Shown: positions 1 through 11,283 of the stretch, one piece after another
How positions within the stretch are numbered: position 1 is the stretch's first letter
Layout of the letters: every line of letters starts with the position of its first letter
DNA from: Macrobrachium rosenbergii
Taxonomy: Eukaryota > Arthropoda > Malacostraca > Decapoda > Palaemonidae
Length of the DNA: 64,000 bases
Reading direction: 5' to 3'
Assembly: GCF_040412425.1 (NCBI RefSeq)
Contig: NC_089756.1
Location: forward strand, 882,998 to 946,997
Position numbers and translations under genes: made by a program
The notes under the pieces: generated by a model
Databases searched by the model: none
The model's input: the letters and a program-made list of their open reading frames with translations, nothing else
What the model was told of the DNA's origin: nothing

Positions 1-592
1 TGAAAACAGCAAATACTGAAATATGTTTCACATTTGTGTACACAAGGTTTACTAAAATGTAGCAAAAGAAAAAAAAAGTTATATAACTCCAAAATTGATT
101 ATACTGATAATGCTAATGAATAATAATATAACATAAATCATATATACATAATGCAATTCTGAAATGATAATTCTTCTTCTTCTTCTGATATGCAATTCAG
201 AAAGATAAAAACATTTGTGCACAGATTATATGAATACACTCGCAATGATGGGGATTGCAATCAATGCCTAAAAAATGTATCCAAAAAGTAATAACCGTAT
301 GGTAAGATTATATAAACCAAATAGTTATCCTGATAAATTAATCAGTATGGACAACCAGATTACTAAATGCAAAATGTTGAATGATCAACATGCTACTACA
401 CGCAAAATAGAGTAATACACATGTAGTATAGGTTATTAAAGAAATAAATGTAGCCATTATATAAGAGTACAGATAATATGTTATCACCAGAAATGTTCAG
501 CCCTTCCTCACATTTATTACCACCAACACAGAACCTTTTCAGTCTTTCTCTGTGTAGTCGAGCTTTTGATGAAAAAATGGCCAGTAATTCCA
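1..592. other. AT-rich flank, no gene seen
   Basis: AT-rich sequence downstream (in element orientation) of the envelope-like gene. It contains a small TTC run near 172-187 and no convincing coding frame. It may be 3' untranslated sequence of the neighbouring minus-strand gypsy element. I could not match it to the candidate LTR at 8217-8659, so the 3' LTR, if one exists, probably lies beyond the window edge. Confidence 0.4.
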
Positions 593-2275
593 TTATTGAA
601 CTCGGAACACCCATTTGCTTAAATCCAATGGGGAACTACGAATATCAGCAGATTCCGCAACGGTCTCCTTCAGTTCTCGTGCTTTTTTCCAAAACATTAC
701 GCTGACGATTACGCCTACGGATCCCAGCAACATACCAACGGCAATTAATGCGTAGAGGAGAAGAAAATCGTGGTGATCAGAAGAATGGTTCACAGGAGAT
801 AGCAAGTACAATGATGCAATAGCGTTTTCGACGGGCCTACTGTAGGGAATTGTTAGACCTTGCAGCCTGGTGTTTCACGATGTGTTGATGAAGAAATTAC
901 GCCCACGGATGATCGTGACCATAGCTCGGATGAAGAGTGACGACGTTGTTGCAATGCAGCCATCATTAACGACGAACATGTGTCCTGTTGTCCTAGTACC
1001 ATCTGGGCAAGTGACGATGTATGGTTCTGCAGAGAAGACGAATGACGTGCCGTTCACGAGCCTGTGACGAAACTGATTGTCATGATACCTTACTAAACCA
1101 GCCAAACAATGTTCACGTGTATGGGGAGAGGTTCTGTTAAGTACTAAGGCCAATTCGCATGAATCCAAGGACGTATCAGATACATTCATGAACTCAAACA
1201 AATCGATCCTGCACACTACATTATTCATAACATCATAGCAATCATTTAACAGTGCTTGGTCTCTGACTACCGTAAAAGTTTCCTTATTGGCGGAAACCAA
1301 TACTAGAGCTGACAGATTATTAATAATAGGTGTCGAGACGTTAGATACATACGTGGGAAAATGCGAAATCTTAAACGCTTTCCACGCGTCTGATGGGTTA
1401 AAAGGAATGTCGATTACGATCTTATCAAGGTCAACTTTAACTGTGATCAAGCTGTAATAAAATTCAACCTTATGAAAAGCTACTACTGGAACATAGCGCA
1501 TTCTATCATGAGCATTATTGATAATCTGAGTAAGATCTTTAATTGGTAACAAATGAGGAGACAACACACCTTTAGCAGCAAGTGTTATAGCTTCCACGTA
1601 ATCTTTTGATTTTTCGATAAAGCTTGAAACTCTCGAGTATACATGATCAATTTTAGCATGATAATACATCAAAGTTGCTAACAAAACTTGAGTGTCATGA
1701 ACCTGATTGAAACGTCGTGACTGTTCATTTACTTTACTGATTACGCCGTTCAAAGCTTGAATTTGCTTGTTCAGTTCTCCTGCTAATACCTCTTGTTGGT
1801 GTTCCAGATTTTCGATTTTAACCCCGTGATCGCAAAGTTTCAAACGATTTGAAATCCCTAACCCAAGACCAGCTACGGAACCAACCAAATTTAATGCCGC
1901 TAGAACAAGTGGGTTACGCCTTTCTGTAACGTCATGAGGTATTGACCACATTAGCAAATCACGAGCCAAAATTTCAGCTTCGCATGTTTTATCCCTTAAT
2001 TCCCAGAAAAGCATATTAATTGTGTCACTGACTTGATTAGGCAAAACTTCAAGAGACTGAGCAAAAAGAGTCACTTCTGATTTCAAAGTTAGTACTTCAT
2101 TTTCGCTAGTAAAAATGGCGTTCATATTGACTTCTAAAACTATGTTACTGCCAGTTAGAAAGAAATTATTCATTTCCTCTACAATAGAACCATGATGTAG
2201 AGTTATTTCAGAACTCTTCCCAGCCACAATAAACATTGATAGGAATAGTGCATGGTATAATTTGACAAGCTTCAT
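593..2275 (-). pseudogene. env: Envelope-like glycoprotein gene, one in-frame stop
   Basis: I chose the ATG at 2275 because a signal peptide follows it at once (residues ~1-20). The frame would encode about 560 residues. A dibasic site (residues ~119-120) precedes a Gly/Ala-rich hydrophobic stretch (~123-141) resembling a fusion peptide. A heptad-rich segment (~152-190), several Asn-X-Ser/Thr sites and paired cysteines follow. After an in-frame TGA at 877-875 the same frame runs on through a membrane anchor (rich in L, V, I, G) and a basic tail, ending at 593. The layout fits class I, F-like envelope proteins of errantiviruses. The dibasic site lacks an Arg at P4, so it is not a canonical furin site. 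The stop would remove the anchor. The family is inferred from architecture, not from a database match. Confidence 0.7.
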
Positions 2276-2388
2276 GTTGGAGCCTGCAAGAAAAAATAAC
2301 TTGTAAATAATGTAAAAAAAACATTGCACCATTCAAATGATGTAAAAAATTCACACAATAATTAATTTTTTCATAACAAACCATTGTC

Positions 2389-3518
2389 TTAAGCTCTCAC
2401 ATGAGAGATAGATACTGTTCGAACATCCGTTGGATCGGACTGATTCCGAATTTTAAGTCGGTTACCTATTAAAACTTCTATAATTGTGAAAGGACCTTCA
2501 AATTTAGGTAATAATTTCCAATTTAGCCCTTTTCTAACATAGACCTGTACATATACTATATCTCCTTCTTGGTAAGGCTTTGTGACCTTAGCTTTTTATC
2601 ATGTGCATTCTTCATTAACACTTGAGCCTGTAAGAGGTTTTGATAAAGTGTTTGAAATCTACTCCGGCTAACATCTATTATATCCTTCAATGGATCTGAT
2701 AAATTAGTTGTTGGGGTCAAGATATGGAAAGGTGACCTAGCAGGTATCCCGTAAACAGCTTCATGGGGAGACATACGGATTGAAGTATGATAATTGTTAT
2801 TTAGGGTACTGGACACAGTGGGTATTGCAATATCCCAGTTTGCGTCCATACCGCCTATGTTTACACGCAGTATGTCTAACACTTTTCTATTAACCCGTTC
2901 TACCAAACTATTAGATTCAGGATGGTAGATCATCGTATTGATTTTCTTTATTTGCAGAATTTCACACAATGAGTTAAGGAAGTGATTATTGAATTCTCCT
3001 CCCGAGTCGGAGATTATTATATTTGGAATTCCATGTCTGCATATATAGCACTCATAAAACTTCCTAGCACACTCAATGGCTGTTTTACTTTTTAGTGGTA
3101 TTAGTTCAGTATACCGTGTAAGGGCGTCTATTATAACCAAGAGGTTTTTATTCCCTCGGTCTGTCTCGTAAAAACCTGTCAATAAATCAAGGTGTACCCT
3201 TTCAAAAGGTTTGCTAGGCACGAGATAAGTTCCGAGACCTACAGGATTTTTAGTATGGCCCTTGTGACGGAAACATATATCACAGTTTTTAATATATGTC
3301 CTAATATCTTTTAATATAGTAGACCAGTAAAATAATGACTTGGCCTTTTGAGAGGTTATTTCGAACCCAGGATGACCATGCAGAGGATGGTTGTGAAGCC
3401 ATTTCAGAACGATTGGGATTAAAGTGATAGGTACAACCACCTGGTCGTTAGTTAACTGTGTTGAACTCATGGTTCTCCTAGCCACAGATCGGCATAGAAT
3501 GTTATCCTTAATCAAGAA
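2389..3518 (-). pseudogene. pol: Integrase region of gypsy element 1
   Basis: An open block at 3515-2556 carries an HHCC zinc-binding region (HxH-type histidines in WLHNHPLHGHPG, then CDIC). The catalytic core follows, with Asp in VHLDLL, Asp in IISDSGGEF and Glu in NSLVERVNRKV, all three present. After a one-base shift near 2595 the frame continues with a GPF-type C-terminal module (LPKFEGPF) and stops at 2391-2389. It would join cDNA to host DNA. An in-frame TAA at 3521-3519 separates it from the RNase H block, and both blocks share that frame, so one substitution may have split them. Confidence 0.85.
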
Positions 3519-5111
3519 TTATTGATTAGTATATTTCACATATTCCTTGTCATCTGGTTTCCTATTTAATGCATCTATTATTACTCTTAATTTCTGATCT
3601 TTCATTTGTTCTTGTCGTACTGAATCTAGATTCCACTCTATATCTGTAATATTCTCTGTTGTTTGGGCTAAAGATTGACCATTTTCGATAGCAATTTTCA
3701 TGGCTTGCGAAGGAATTGGAATTTCTTCTAGATCAGCGAAAGGTAATGATTGAGTTGGTACTGGGTACCGAGATAACGCATCTGCGATTACGTTTGCTTT
3801 ACCGGGTAAGTATCCAATTTTAGCTCCAAAGTCCTGGATAATCATATGCCACCGAGTTCTTTTAGGACTATGATTGAAACCTTTAAAAAAATCAGTAAGG
3901 GGCTTATGATCAGTTAGAACCTTGACACTATACCCATAGATTATATATTTAAAATGTACCAACGAGTTAGCTATCGCTAAACATTCTTTATCTATTACTG
4001 CATATTTCTTCTCTGACATTTTTAGTTTGCGAGAATAAAAGGCAATGGGAAAAAACTTGTTGTCATGCCACTGGAGTAACACACCTCCTACTCCTTGATC
4101 TGAAGCGTCGGTTGCAATAACAAATTCCTTATTAAAATCGGGAAACTTTAAAATAGGAGCAGAACTGATTTTTTCTTTCAAGGTATCAAAAGCAATTTGA
4201 TGTTGGGATTCCCATTTAAAAGTTACGTCCTTCCTTATGAGATCAGTTAAAGGAGCTGCTATTATTACTGAATAATCTCGGATAAACCGACGATAATAAC
4301 CCGAAACCCCGAGAAATTGCTGTATGGCTTTAACATTAGTAGGAACGGGAAATTTACTAATAGCAGAGATTTTATCATGGATTACTTTAAGACCTTGCCG
4401 AGATACCATGAAACCCAAATAGACTAATTCATCTTTAAAAAACTCACATTTAGAAATTTTTACCTTTAAATGATGTTCTCTTAACCTTTGAAGGACTATT
4501 TCTAGTTTACTTAAATGCTCCTCCAAGGTGTTGGAAAATATGACTAAATCATCCATATAAGCATGGAGAATATTCCTAGTAAATCTCCGAACACTATATT
4601 GATCATTCTAGTGAACGTAATAGGAGCACAACGTAGCCCAAATGGCATACGTAGGAATTCATAGTGACCCCGAGCTGTACTAAAAGCAGTGTACTGTGTA
4701 CTATCCTTAACTAAGGGTATCTGGTGAAAGCCTTTAAGTAAGTCCAAGGAAGTAAAAAATTTATTCTGCCCTAATAGAGATAAAATATCATCTGTGCAAG
4801 GTACTGGGAAACGATCAGGGATAGTTTGGTCGTTAAGCTTGCGAAAGTCAACACAAATCCTCCAGGTTTTATCCTTTTTTGGTACTACTATCAAGGGAAA
4901 ATTATAAGGGCTGTTAGATTTCTTAATAACCCCCCTTTTAACATTTTATCTACCTCAACATTGATTTCATTCAGAAATTTGGCCGGTAGACGATATGAAG
5001 GTACATAAATGACCTGGTCCTTATCCTTTAAACGAATTTGATGTTCGATGACTTCCGTTTTGCCTAAAGCTCCAGTACTAGTAGAAAAACATCTCTATAT
5101 TTGGATAGAAG
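3519..5111 (-). pseudogene. pol: Reverse transcriptase-RNase H of gypsy element 1
   Basis: The RT fingers and palm lie at 4894-4544 (VPKKDKTWRICVDFRKLN, SLDLLKGFHQIPL). The YMDD box starts the next block (4556-3519), so a one-base shift sits near 4575, just before the active site. RNase H follows with its acidic residues visible (IATDASDQG, DKECLAI, LTDHKPL) and ends in the usual VIADALSRY. Upstream, the RT N-terminus (about 4900-5111) is readable only in another frame. Breaks fall at a T run near 5113, at a stop near 5098 and at a run of six G's (minus strand) near 4930. The domains are unmistakable and the gene cannot be translated as it stands. Confidence 0.85.
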
Positions 5112-6010
5112 TTAAAAAAATTTCTTGCTTATATCCCTATCTAAGATGTCTGCTTCGATTTTGCCTTTAATTACCTTTAAAAGAGATTCATCTGTTGCTG
5201 ATTCAGTGGAGTTAATTTCAGCAACTGTAAGGATTCGATGTTTATATGCTTCGATATTGACAATATGTTGATTTTCATGTATTGTTAAAGCAGCATTTAA
5301 GTGATTAAAAACTTCAATGTTAACCCGATGATCAGAATTTACTGTGTATAATGCTTGCGTGACTGAAAGCCCATTGATTTTTAAAGTATCAGGAAGAATT
5401 AAAACCTCTGAGCCTGGCAATTTTCTTTTAACCTTGACCGTGAGATACGATGGTGTGTTTGGCTCAATGGTTTGTGCAAACGCAGCAAGGACGGGTGCCT
5501 GAGAGTTATGTTGGGTTGCTGTAACAATATCATCGCTTACGAGACAAGTGACTGGTTCTTCTATGTACATTATTTTCTTACTCTCTGTCTCCTTCTGATC
5601 CAAAACAGATTTCAATGTGTGTGAAGACCGATAGAATTTCCCTTTTATAAACACTCCGTGTTTTGCGGGTGTCAAAATTACGTTATGTAATGACATTGAT
5701 GGATAACCCATAATAACTACTGGGTACATACTAATATTGCTAATAATAATAAAGGTATCCGTGAAAATACGTTGCCCCAACCTGTATTGTATTTGAGATG
5801 TATCTACTACATCTAATTCGTTATTACCTATTCCTGACAAACGAACATTGGAGCGTTCGATGGGAAATCTTGAAAATAAAAGGTGATGAGTACGTAAATC
5901 CATTATATTACGTGGACTGCCTGAATAAAAAAACAAGGTGAAATGCTTGTGTTCTAAGCTAACTGCATGCAAAGTTGGCCTAACTTCTTCTGAGCCAATA
6001 ATAGCCTGTA
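5112..6010 (-). pseudogene. pol: Retropepsin-like protease region of gypsy element 1
   Basis: About 286 residues are open at 5972-5112, with readable sequence a little upstream. The aspartic protease signature sits near the start, but the position where D(S/T)G is expected reads Tyr-Ser-Gly-Ser, so the catalytic Asp codon is TAT. A hydrophobic stretch and a Gly-Tyr-Pro-Ser segment follow, where the second half of the fold should lie. The remaining ~150 residues form the usual poorly conserved linker to RT. It would process Gag and Pol; as read here it should be inactive. A frame change near 6010 separates it from the sequence after gag. Confidence 0.65.
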
Positions 6011-6171
6011 TTTTGCAAAATCTACGGGACCGTGCTCTGCATGTTTGGGAGACTCTACCTCGATTTCTGGAAAATTCTTGTCTTCACACATATCTTGGAG
6101 AACATTAAACTTATTATCTGATTCAAAAAGTGATGATAACCCAATATCACTCTCCTCCCCCTTTAAGCTGG

Positions 6172-7263
6172 CTATGTGGTGTTTGTCTGCCCGCCGGCAT
6201 TCGGAAAATTCACTGACGCCTGGTTGTTTGGAACTGCTGAGCCTGAAGTTGACTTTCCCGAGGAACGATTTGAATGTACTTGTTTCTGACCTACATTACT
6301 GTTCTGCTTGTATTGTTTGTTCTTTCCCCCATGGTATTGTTGCCTTCTAGCGTCATTACTAGTATTTTGAATGTTTGTGTTACTGTTTGGATTCTTTTTT
6401 CTTGCATTGCACTGACTATACTTATGATTTGAACTGTTATGGATTGAACAATAGCGTGATCTACACTCATTTATCATGTGTCCTGGATGCTTGCAATTAA
6501 AGCAAATGACTGCTGATGGATTATTAGTGACTAAGTTAACCTGTTGCGGTGATGTAGACGTATGATTTTTGTTTTCTTGCTTTGTAAAAGCCTGAACTAG
6601 AGAAGGATCGAGATCTGTACACTTGGACAAGTGTTTTCAAATTTGTCTATAGATATCTAATTCTGTGCTATCTGATGTTAATTGCTCATCAAAACACTTA
6701 ACCAAAGGTTCAGGTAACATCGCTGTTATAAGTGTTAAATAAAACAATCTGCAGAGAGATTTGGAACTGAGATGCATATTACGATTGACCCAACTTGAGC
6801 CATCAACTTGTCTGTTATACTCTTCGAGCCTATCTCCTATCAGAGCTGCCCTATCCACTATACTTAGATTAGTCATAAATGCTACTTTTATTATGTTGCG
6901 TAAAGCAAGAACTTCATCCAATGCATCCTCACTCCCATAAATGGAACGCAGATTGGTTTTGAAATCATCCCAAGTGACTGTTTCCTTAAAGGATATTCCC
7001 CATAAGTACGCACCTGCGTCTCCTTTAGCATAATCTATGAAACTCTTTGCCTCTTGCAATTGTAAAGACGGATCGGTAATGGATTTTGCCGTGAGGTGTA
7101 CGTCTACAGACGAAATCCAAGACTCGACACCCTGTGGCAAAAATCCATTGACACGACCTGCGAATGGTACAATTGCCGATCTAGCATTAACTACCGTAAC
7201 TACAGGATTCTGTGGGGAAGCTGGGTTGGTGGGGTCGCTCCCACCTGGGGTTGGAGGAGACAT
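6172..7263 (-). pseudogene. gag: Gag of gypsy element 1 with two zinc knuckles, one in-frame stop
   Basis: I prefer the ATG at 7263-7261 (MSPPTPGGSD), although the frame is open to 7371. The N-terminal ~210 residues look like a capsid region (helical, no motif I can name). After an in-frame TGA at 6639-6637 the same frame continues to 6172. It carries a classical CX2CX4HX4C knuckle (CFNCKHPGHMINEC) and at once a second CX2HX4HX4C cluster (CSIHNSSNHKYSQC). The tail is rich in Asn, Ser, Gln and Lys, typical of nucleocapsid. Gag would form the particle and bind RNA. The stop falls between capsid and nucleocapsid. Confidence 0.75.
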
Positions 7264-8204
7264 TTTCCTATTAAGTTTCCTAGCCACACGCCTACTCTCT
7301 AAGTGATCTTGAAACCTATATGAATAAACACGGCCGCTACATAACCTCATATATCTATACCAGGAACGCAAGTAAATAACAACCGAGATTCATATATCTG
7401 CTAAAAAATAACATCACCTATGAAAAATGTATCATAAAATACAATATCAATAAGTAATAAATGCACTTCCTGAAAAAGAAATGAGTTAACCACGTGTCAA
7501 GCGTAAAAAATAAAAGAACACAAAAGAATGATAATAAAAAAATGAGGTATCAGCAACCACTATGTCTGCAAGGCAAAGGTATTAATCTACGGCGCTGCTC
7601 ACCTTATATCAGCAACCTGCCACTCGAGACCCGAATCACTGTGAATGAAATCACTAACTATTATAAATAATGGCTGTACTTAGCTTTTTATTGGATTCTG
7701 GTAAGTAGGTCGACGAAGTTCCTCTGCCGTCCGACTTCCGTCTGTCTAGATACACGTCATCGAAGGGGTCTTATTGTGGATGTTGAAATTCTTAAGGTTG
7801 ATGAATGTTGATTGTAGAACTTCCAAGGAACATCATGGAGTGTTGATTGTGCAATGTTGCGGCGTTTGAGACGTGTTGCGTAGATTTGTGTAGATTTCTC
7901 TCTCTCTCTCTCTCCTGCCGTGCGTTGGGAAAGATGTGTTATGAAGGTCAGATGTTTTCCTCGCTTTCTCGTTGTTGATTGTTTTCCTTCCTCTACCAAG
8001 ACGTTTTGATGCACCAAATCGTCCGTCCGACTGTGACCATGTCGTTTATGAAGATGACTTCTGTCTATGGTTGTTTAGGCATCTCGCCGTATCGGAGTTT
8101 CCGTTCCACAAATGTAGACGCAATGAAGAGGCGCTGCCAGAAATCTCTTGTGTAGCTGCCAATTGTCATAGGGGCGCTGCCCGAGATGTCGAATGGCCCT
8201 TGAC
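7264..8204 (-). other. Leader region upstream of gag, non-coding
   Basis: About 940 bases lie between the gag start and the candidate primer-binding site. I see no supported gene. A short (TC)n run lies near 7896-7914. The leader is long for this class, so it may hold an unrecognised insertion. Near 8152-8174 there is a second copy of the LTR-edge motif (CTGCCAATTGTCATAGG), resembling the edge at 8211-8227. Confidence 0.35.
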
Positions 8205-8216
8205 GCTGCCACCATT
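8205..8216 (-). promoter_or_regulatory. Candidate primer-binding site
   Basis: On the minus strand the sequence just after the proposed LTR end is AATGGTGGCAGCG. The TGG-initial form resembles the tRNA 3'-end complement used as minus-strand primer site by Ty3/gypsy elements. The tRNA was not identified. Confidence 0.35.
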
Positions 8217-8659
8217 TGTCATAGGATATTCCTATTTTGTTTGGTTACAGAGACTGTGTTTAGAACGCAGTCAGAGAGTTGTTGTTGCATCTTCACAATT
8301 CTTCATGGCTGTGCAATAAGACTTGTTTTGAGATCGTACCAATCTTCTGTAGGATTCAGACAAACTCCATAGTGGTTTTTCTTGTATTTCATATCAAAGA
8401 CTTTGTACAGAAGAATACAATGGTCTACACAGGATGGCTTCCCATGTCAATCTCTATCTAAGCTTTCATACTCTTTACATAGCAAGACTACGATTCACAC
8501 ACACGAACAAACACATGACCTCGTTCCAAGGATTTCTCATGCCTACATGACTTTGCCTTCAACTCTGATCAAAAAGAGAACGCTGAGTCTATGCGGACGC
8601 ATGCAAATGTATGCTGACGCACTGTCTTTAAAACACTACACAGGTATTTACTGATGACA
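8217..8659 (-). repeat. Candidate LTR (about 443 bp)
   Basis: The segment starts TGTCATAGG and ends ACTGATGACA on the plus strand, giving TG...CA ends with a 5-bp inverted repeat (TGTCA/TGACA). A primer-binding-like sequence abuts its low-coordinate side, which would make it the 5' LTR of the minus-strand element at 593-7371. No second copy is visible in the window. It could instead belong to the truncated element at 8762-13097. Confidence 0.35.
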
Positions 8660-8761
8660 TTCGCGTCTGGGTTGATCAAACTGAGATTTCACAATAGCAT
8701 TCCTTTCATGTGCAACAGAGATATATATGATTCACTAAGAAACTATATTTTCTTAATTTTG

Positions 8762-9919
8762 TCATAAATGAAATATGACACCAGTAGGTGGTGGGGTCTC
8801 CTCTTTGGACTCTGCCATTCGTAGCTCCCTCTGCTGAATTATCTCATCCCAGTGTCTCTCCATCTTGTAATGCTGTCTGGGTGTTGGCACTCCATCTCTG
8901 AGCTGCCTGCCGATAGCGAGCTGAGCTGGGGACTTGACAAACCCCTTAGGGGGTGTATTGAGGTACTGAAGAATTGCCAGGGATACCTTGTTGCAATCGA
9001 GGCTGCCACCTTTGCCTATGTTAGACCTGATGATCCTCTTGGCAGTCTTGACTGCTCCTTCGACCCTTCCGTTAGACTGGGGGTAATGGGCTGACGACAG
9101 GTGCACCGTAACCCCCCATTTTCTGAAGAATGATGTGGTTTCTTCACTAATGAGGTTTGTGACCCCGTCTGTCGAGATTAGCTCTGGTGCTCCCCATCTT
9201 GTGAAGTATGTCCTCAAAACTGATATAATTCTTGATGACGTTGTGCCATGTGGGAAGTGTGCCACTTCCAGCCACCCGGTGAGCCTGTCTGCATAGGCCA
9301 TGTACATATGGCCCTCTAGCTGTAGCATGTCCACCACTGTCAACTGGAATGGGTATTCTGGGTGTGGTGTGAGTACTAACGGTTCAGCAGGTTGTGATGG
9401 AGCATGTACATCGCAAGAGGCACATCCATCCCTGTGGCTCTGCGGGTCGCCTTCCATCCCTGGCCAGTAAACCGATTGCTTAGCCCTGCGAAGCATGGAG
9501 TCTACCCCCTGATGTCCTGCATGAAGGCTTGTAATGACTTGACGGCGAAGTTCCTCTGGGATGAGCAGACGTGGGCATCCTTGCTCGTAGGTGTAGACTA
9601 TCAGGTCTTCTACCACAGATAACCTGTCCCTAACTGAGTAGAACTGATGTAGGCAGGCCACCTCCTGTGCCTTCTGTGGGTGCCAGTCATTTACTGCAAC
9701 TTTAGCTGCCAGCAGCTGGTACACAGGGTCTTTAGAGGCTGCTTCTTTGACCCTCTCCTCATCCAGTATGAGGCATTCTTCCTCAAGGGCAGTGGCCAAA
9801 GCAGCAACAAGGGCGGCAGTCATATCCTCTTCAAGTTCAGAATCCTTGTCATCTGGTTCACAGCAGAGAGCAGGGAAGCGTGATAAGAAGTCAGCAGTGC
9901 AATTCCTCTTTCCTGGCAA
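8762..9919 (-). pseudogene. pol: End of RNase H and integrase of gypsy element 2
   Basis: The open block begins at the conserved end of RNase H (PGKRNCTADFLSRFP). After an acidic linker comes the integrase zinc region (LHAGHQG, then CASC). The catalytic triad is intact: Asp in VVDML, Asp in ISTDG and Glu in NGRVEGAVKTAKR. The C-terminal DNA-binding module is missing; the frame stops ~60 residues after YKMERHWDE. The catalytic core is one of the better preserved pieces in the window. Confidence 0.85.
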
Positions 9920-9997
9920 GTATCTTACCTAGAACCTTTATTGTAGGGTCTTCTCCTTGAGACAGAAGAGTCTTGGGTTTAGTATATCCTTCAGCTC

Positions 9998-11283
9998 TCA
10001 ATCACCCAGAAGCTTGACCAGCGGGCAGTGATCAGTCACGATCAGTAAGTTGGGGCAGCCCAACAGGAGTAGCTTGGCCTTCTTGAGACACCATGTGACA
10101 GCTAAGGCTTCTCCCTCAACAGCAGCATACCCAGCTTCAGCCTGCGACAAATGGCGGCTCCCACATAAGGCAATACGCCACCCACCCTTGCAGCAAAATG
10201 GGACATCAGTCGAGGCACAAGCACAGTACTGCTGCAGGATGACAAACCCAATCCCATCCCTGCTCCAATCTGTTGGGGCCGCTGTAGGTCGGGATTTGTC
10301 ACAGTATACCAACCCATCCTTGGCCAGCTTGCATATGGCCTCCTGTGCTTGGCAGAATCTCCCTTGTAGGTTGCTATCCCAGTACACATTCTTGCTTGTA
10401 GACTTCTTCAGGAGATCTCTAAAGGGTTCCATCAGCGGGGCAGTGACGAGGAAGGGTGCCAGCTGGTTGACAAAGCCATACCATGACCTGATGTCAGTGA
10501 CAGAGGGGTTGTCTGGCATATGAAATCTCCATATGGCAGCTAGACTCTCCTCTGTGGGCCTGTAGGAGTCCCATCCCAGCTGGAATCCGACGAAGTTCAC
10601 TTCTCTTCAGCAGAAACTGAATTTCTCTGGCTTGAGGGTTATGCCCTTTTTGGCACACGTGTCCAAAAATTATAGGTGTGCCAGAAGGCCTCCTTGATGC
10701 TGTTGTCATACAGAAGAGTATCGCAGACACATTTGTGTTTTTGGGGGATGTCCTTGATGGCGTTATCAAACCTCTTGGTGTAGGCATCTGAAGCTGAACA
10801 GTGTCCCATGGGTGTTCTTCTGTACCGGTAACACCCCCAGGGTTTGATAAAGGTTGTGAGTCTGCGGCTCTCTTCATCTAATTCCACCTGGTGGAAGCCC
10901 CAATGCACATCTGCCACTGTCTTGAAGGAATGTAAAGGCACCCCAGAGATCATGTCGAAAGGAGCAGGGGTGTGATGTGTCTCTCTCCTGCAGGAGGCAT
11001 TAAGGTGTTGAAAGTCCACAGTGTGGCGAGGCTGACCTGACTTCTTGGCAACAATGACCATCCTCGCACACCATTCTGTTGCTTCACCAGTAGGCACCTC
11101 CTCAATGATGCCCTTCTTGATGTCCTGGTACAACTGCTTCTTCACTTCTGACTCCCAATGCTTCGGCATGCATAGGGAGTTGCCCCCGGCAGTAGATGAA
11201 TATGGTGCGGCTTGCCCTCCATGACTGGGAGGGGCTCCCTCTCTGTATTGAAAGTTGATGACGAAAAATGGCACAAGAGCCAC
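9998..11283 (-). pseudogene. pol: Reverse transcriptase-RNase H of gypsy element 2
   Basis: RT is readable at 11283-10639 (MVIVAKKSGQPRHTVDFQHLN, TVADVHWGFHQVELD). The catalytic box reads LLYDNS where two adjacent Asp are expected after Tyr, so the second Asp appears as Asn. After a frame break near 10640-10600, the thumb and RNase H follow to 9998 (TDWSRDGIGFV, EGEALAVTW, VTDHCPL). Another break separates this from the block ending at 9919. RT plus RNase H would copy the element RNA; frameshifts and the altered box argue against activity. Confidence 0.8.

Larger units (their letters stand above)
593..7371 (-). mobile_element. Ty3/gypsy-type retroelement with envelope-like gene, decayed
   Basis: Gag, protease, RT-RNase H, integrase and an envelope-like gene lie in that order on the minus strand. 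This is the order of errantivirus-like (insect gypsy-type) elements and of retroviruses. Seen directly: a CCHC knuckle, a DSG-like protease motif, YMDD, RNase H acidic residues, an HHCC zinc-binding region plus a D,D-35-E-type core, and an envelope-like frame with signal peptide, hydrophobic stretch after a dibasic site, coiled coil and C-terminal membrane anchor. The coding chain is interrupted by three in-frame stops between otherwise open blocks and by several one-base shifts, often in homopolymers. Lineage assignment is an inference from gene order. Confidence 0.85.

Noticed and set aside
7757..8319. Short frames in the leader before gag
   Set aside because: They span a TC microsatellite and the candidate LTR edge and show no motif.
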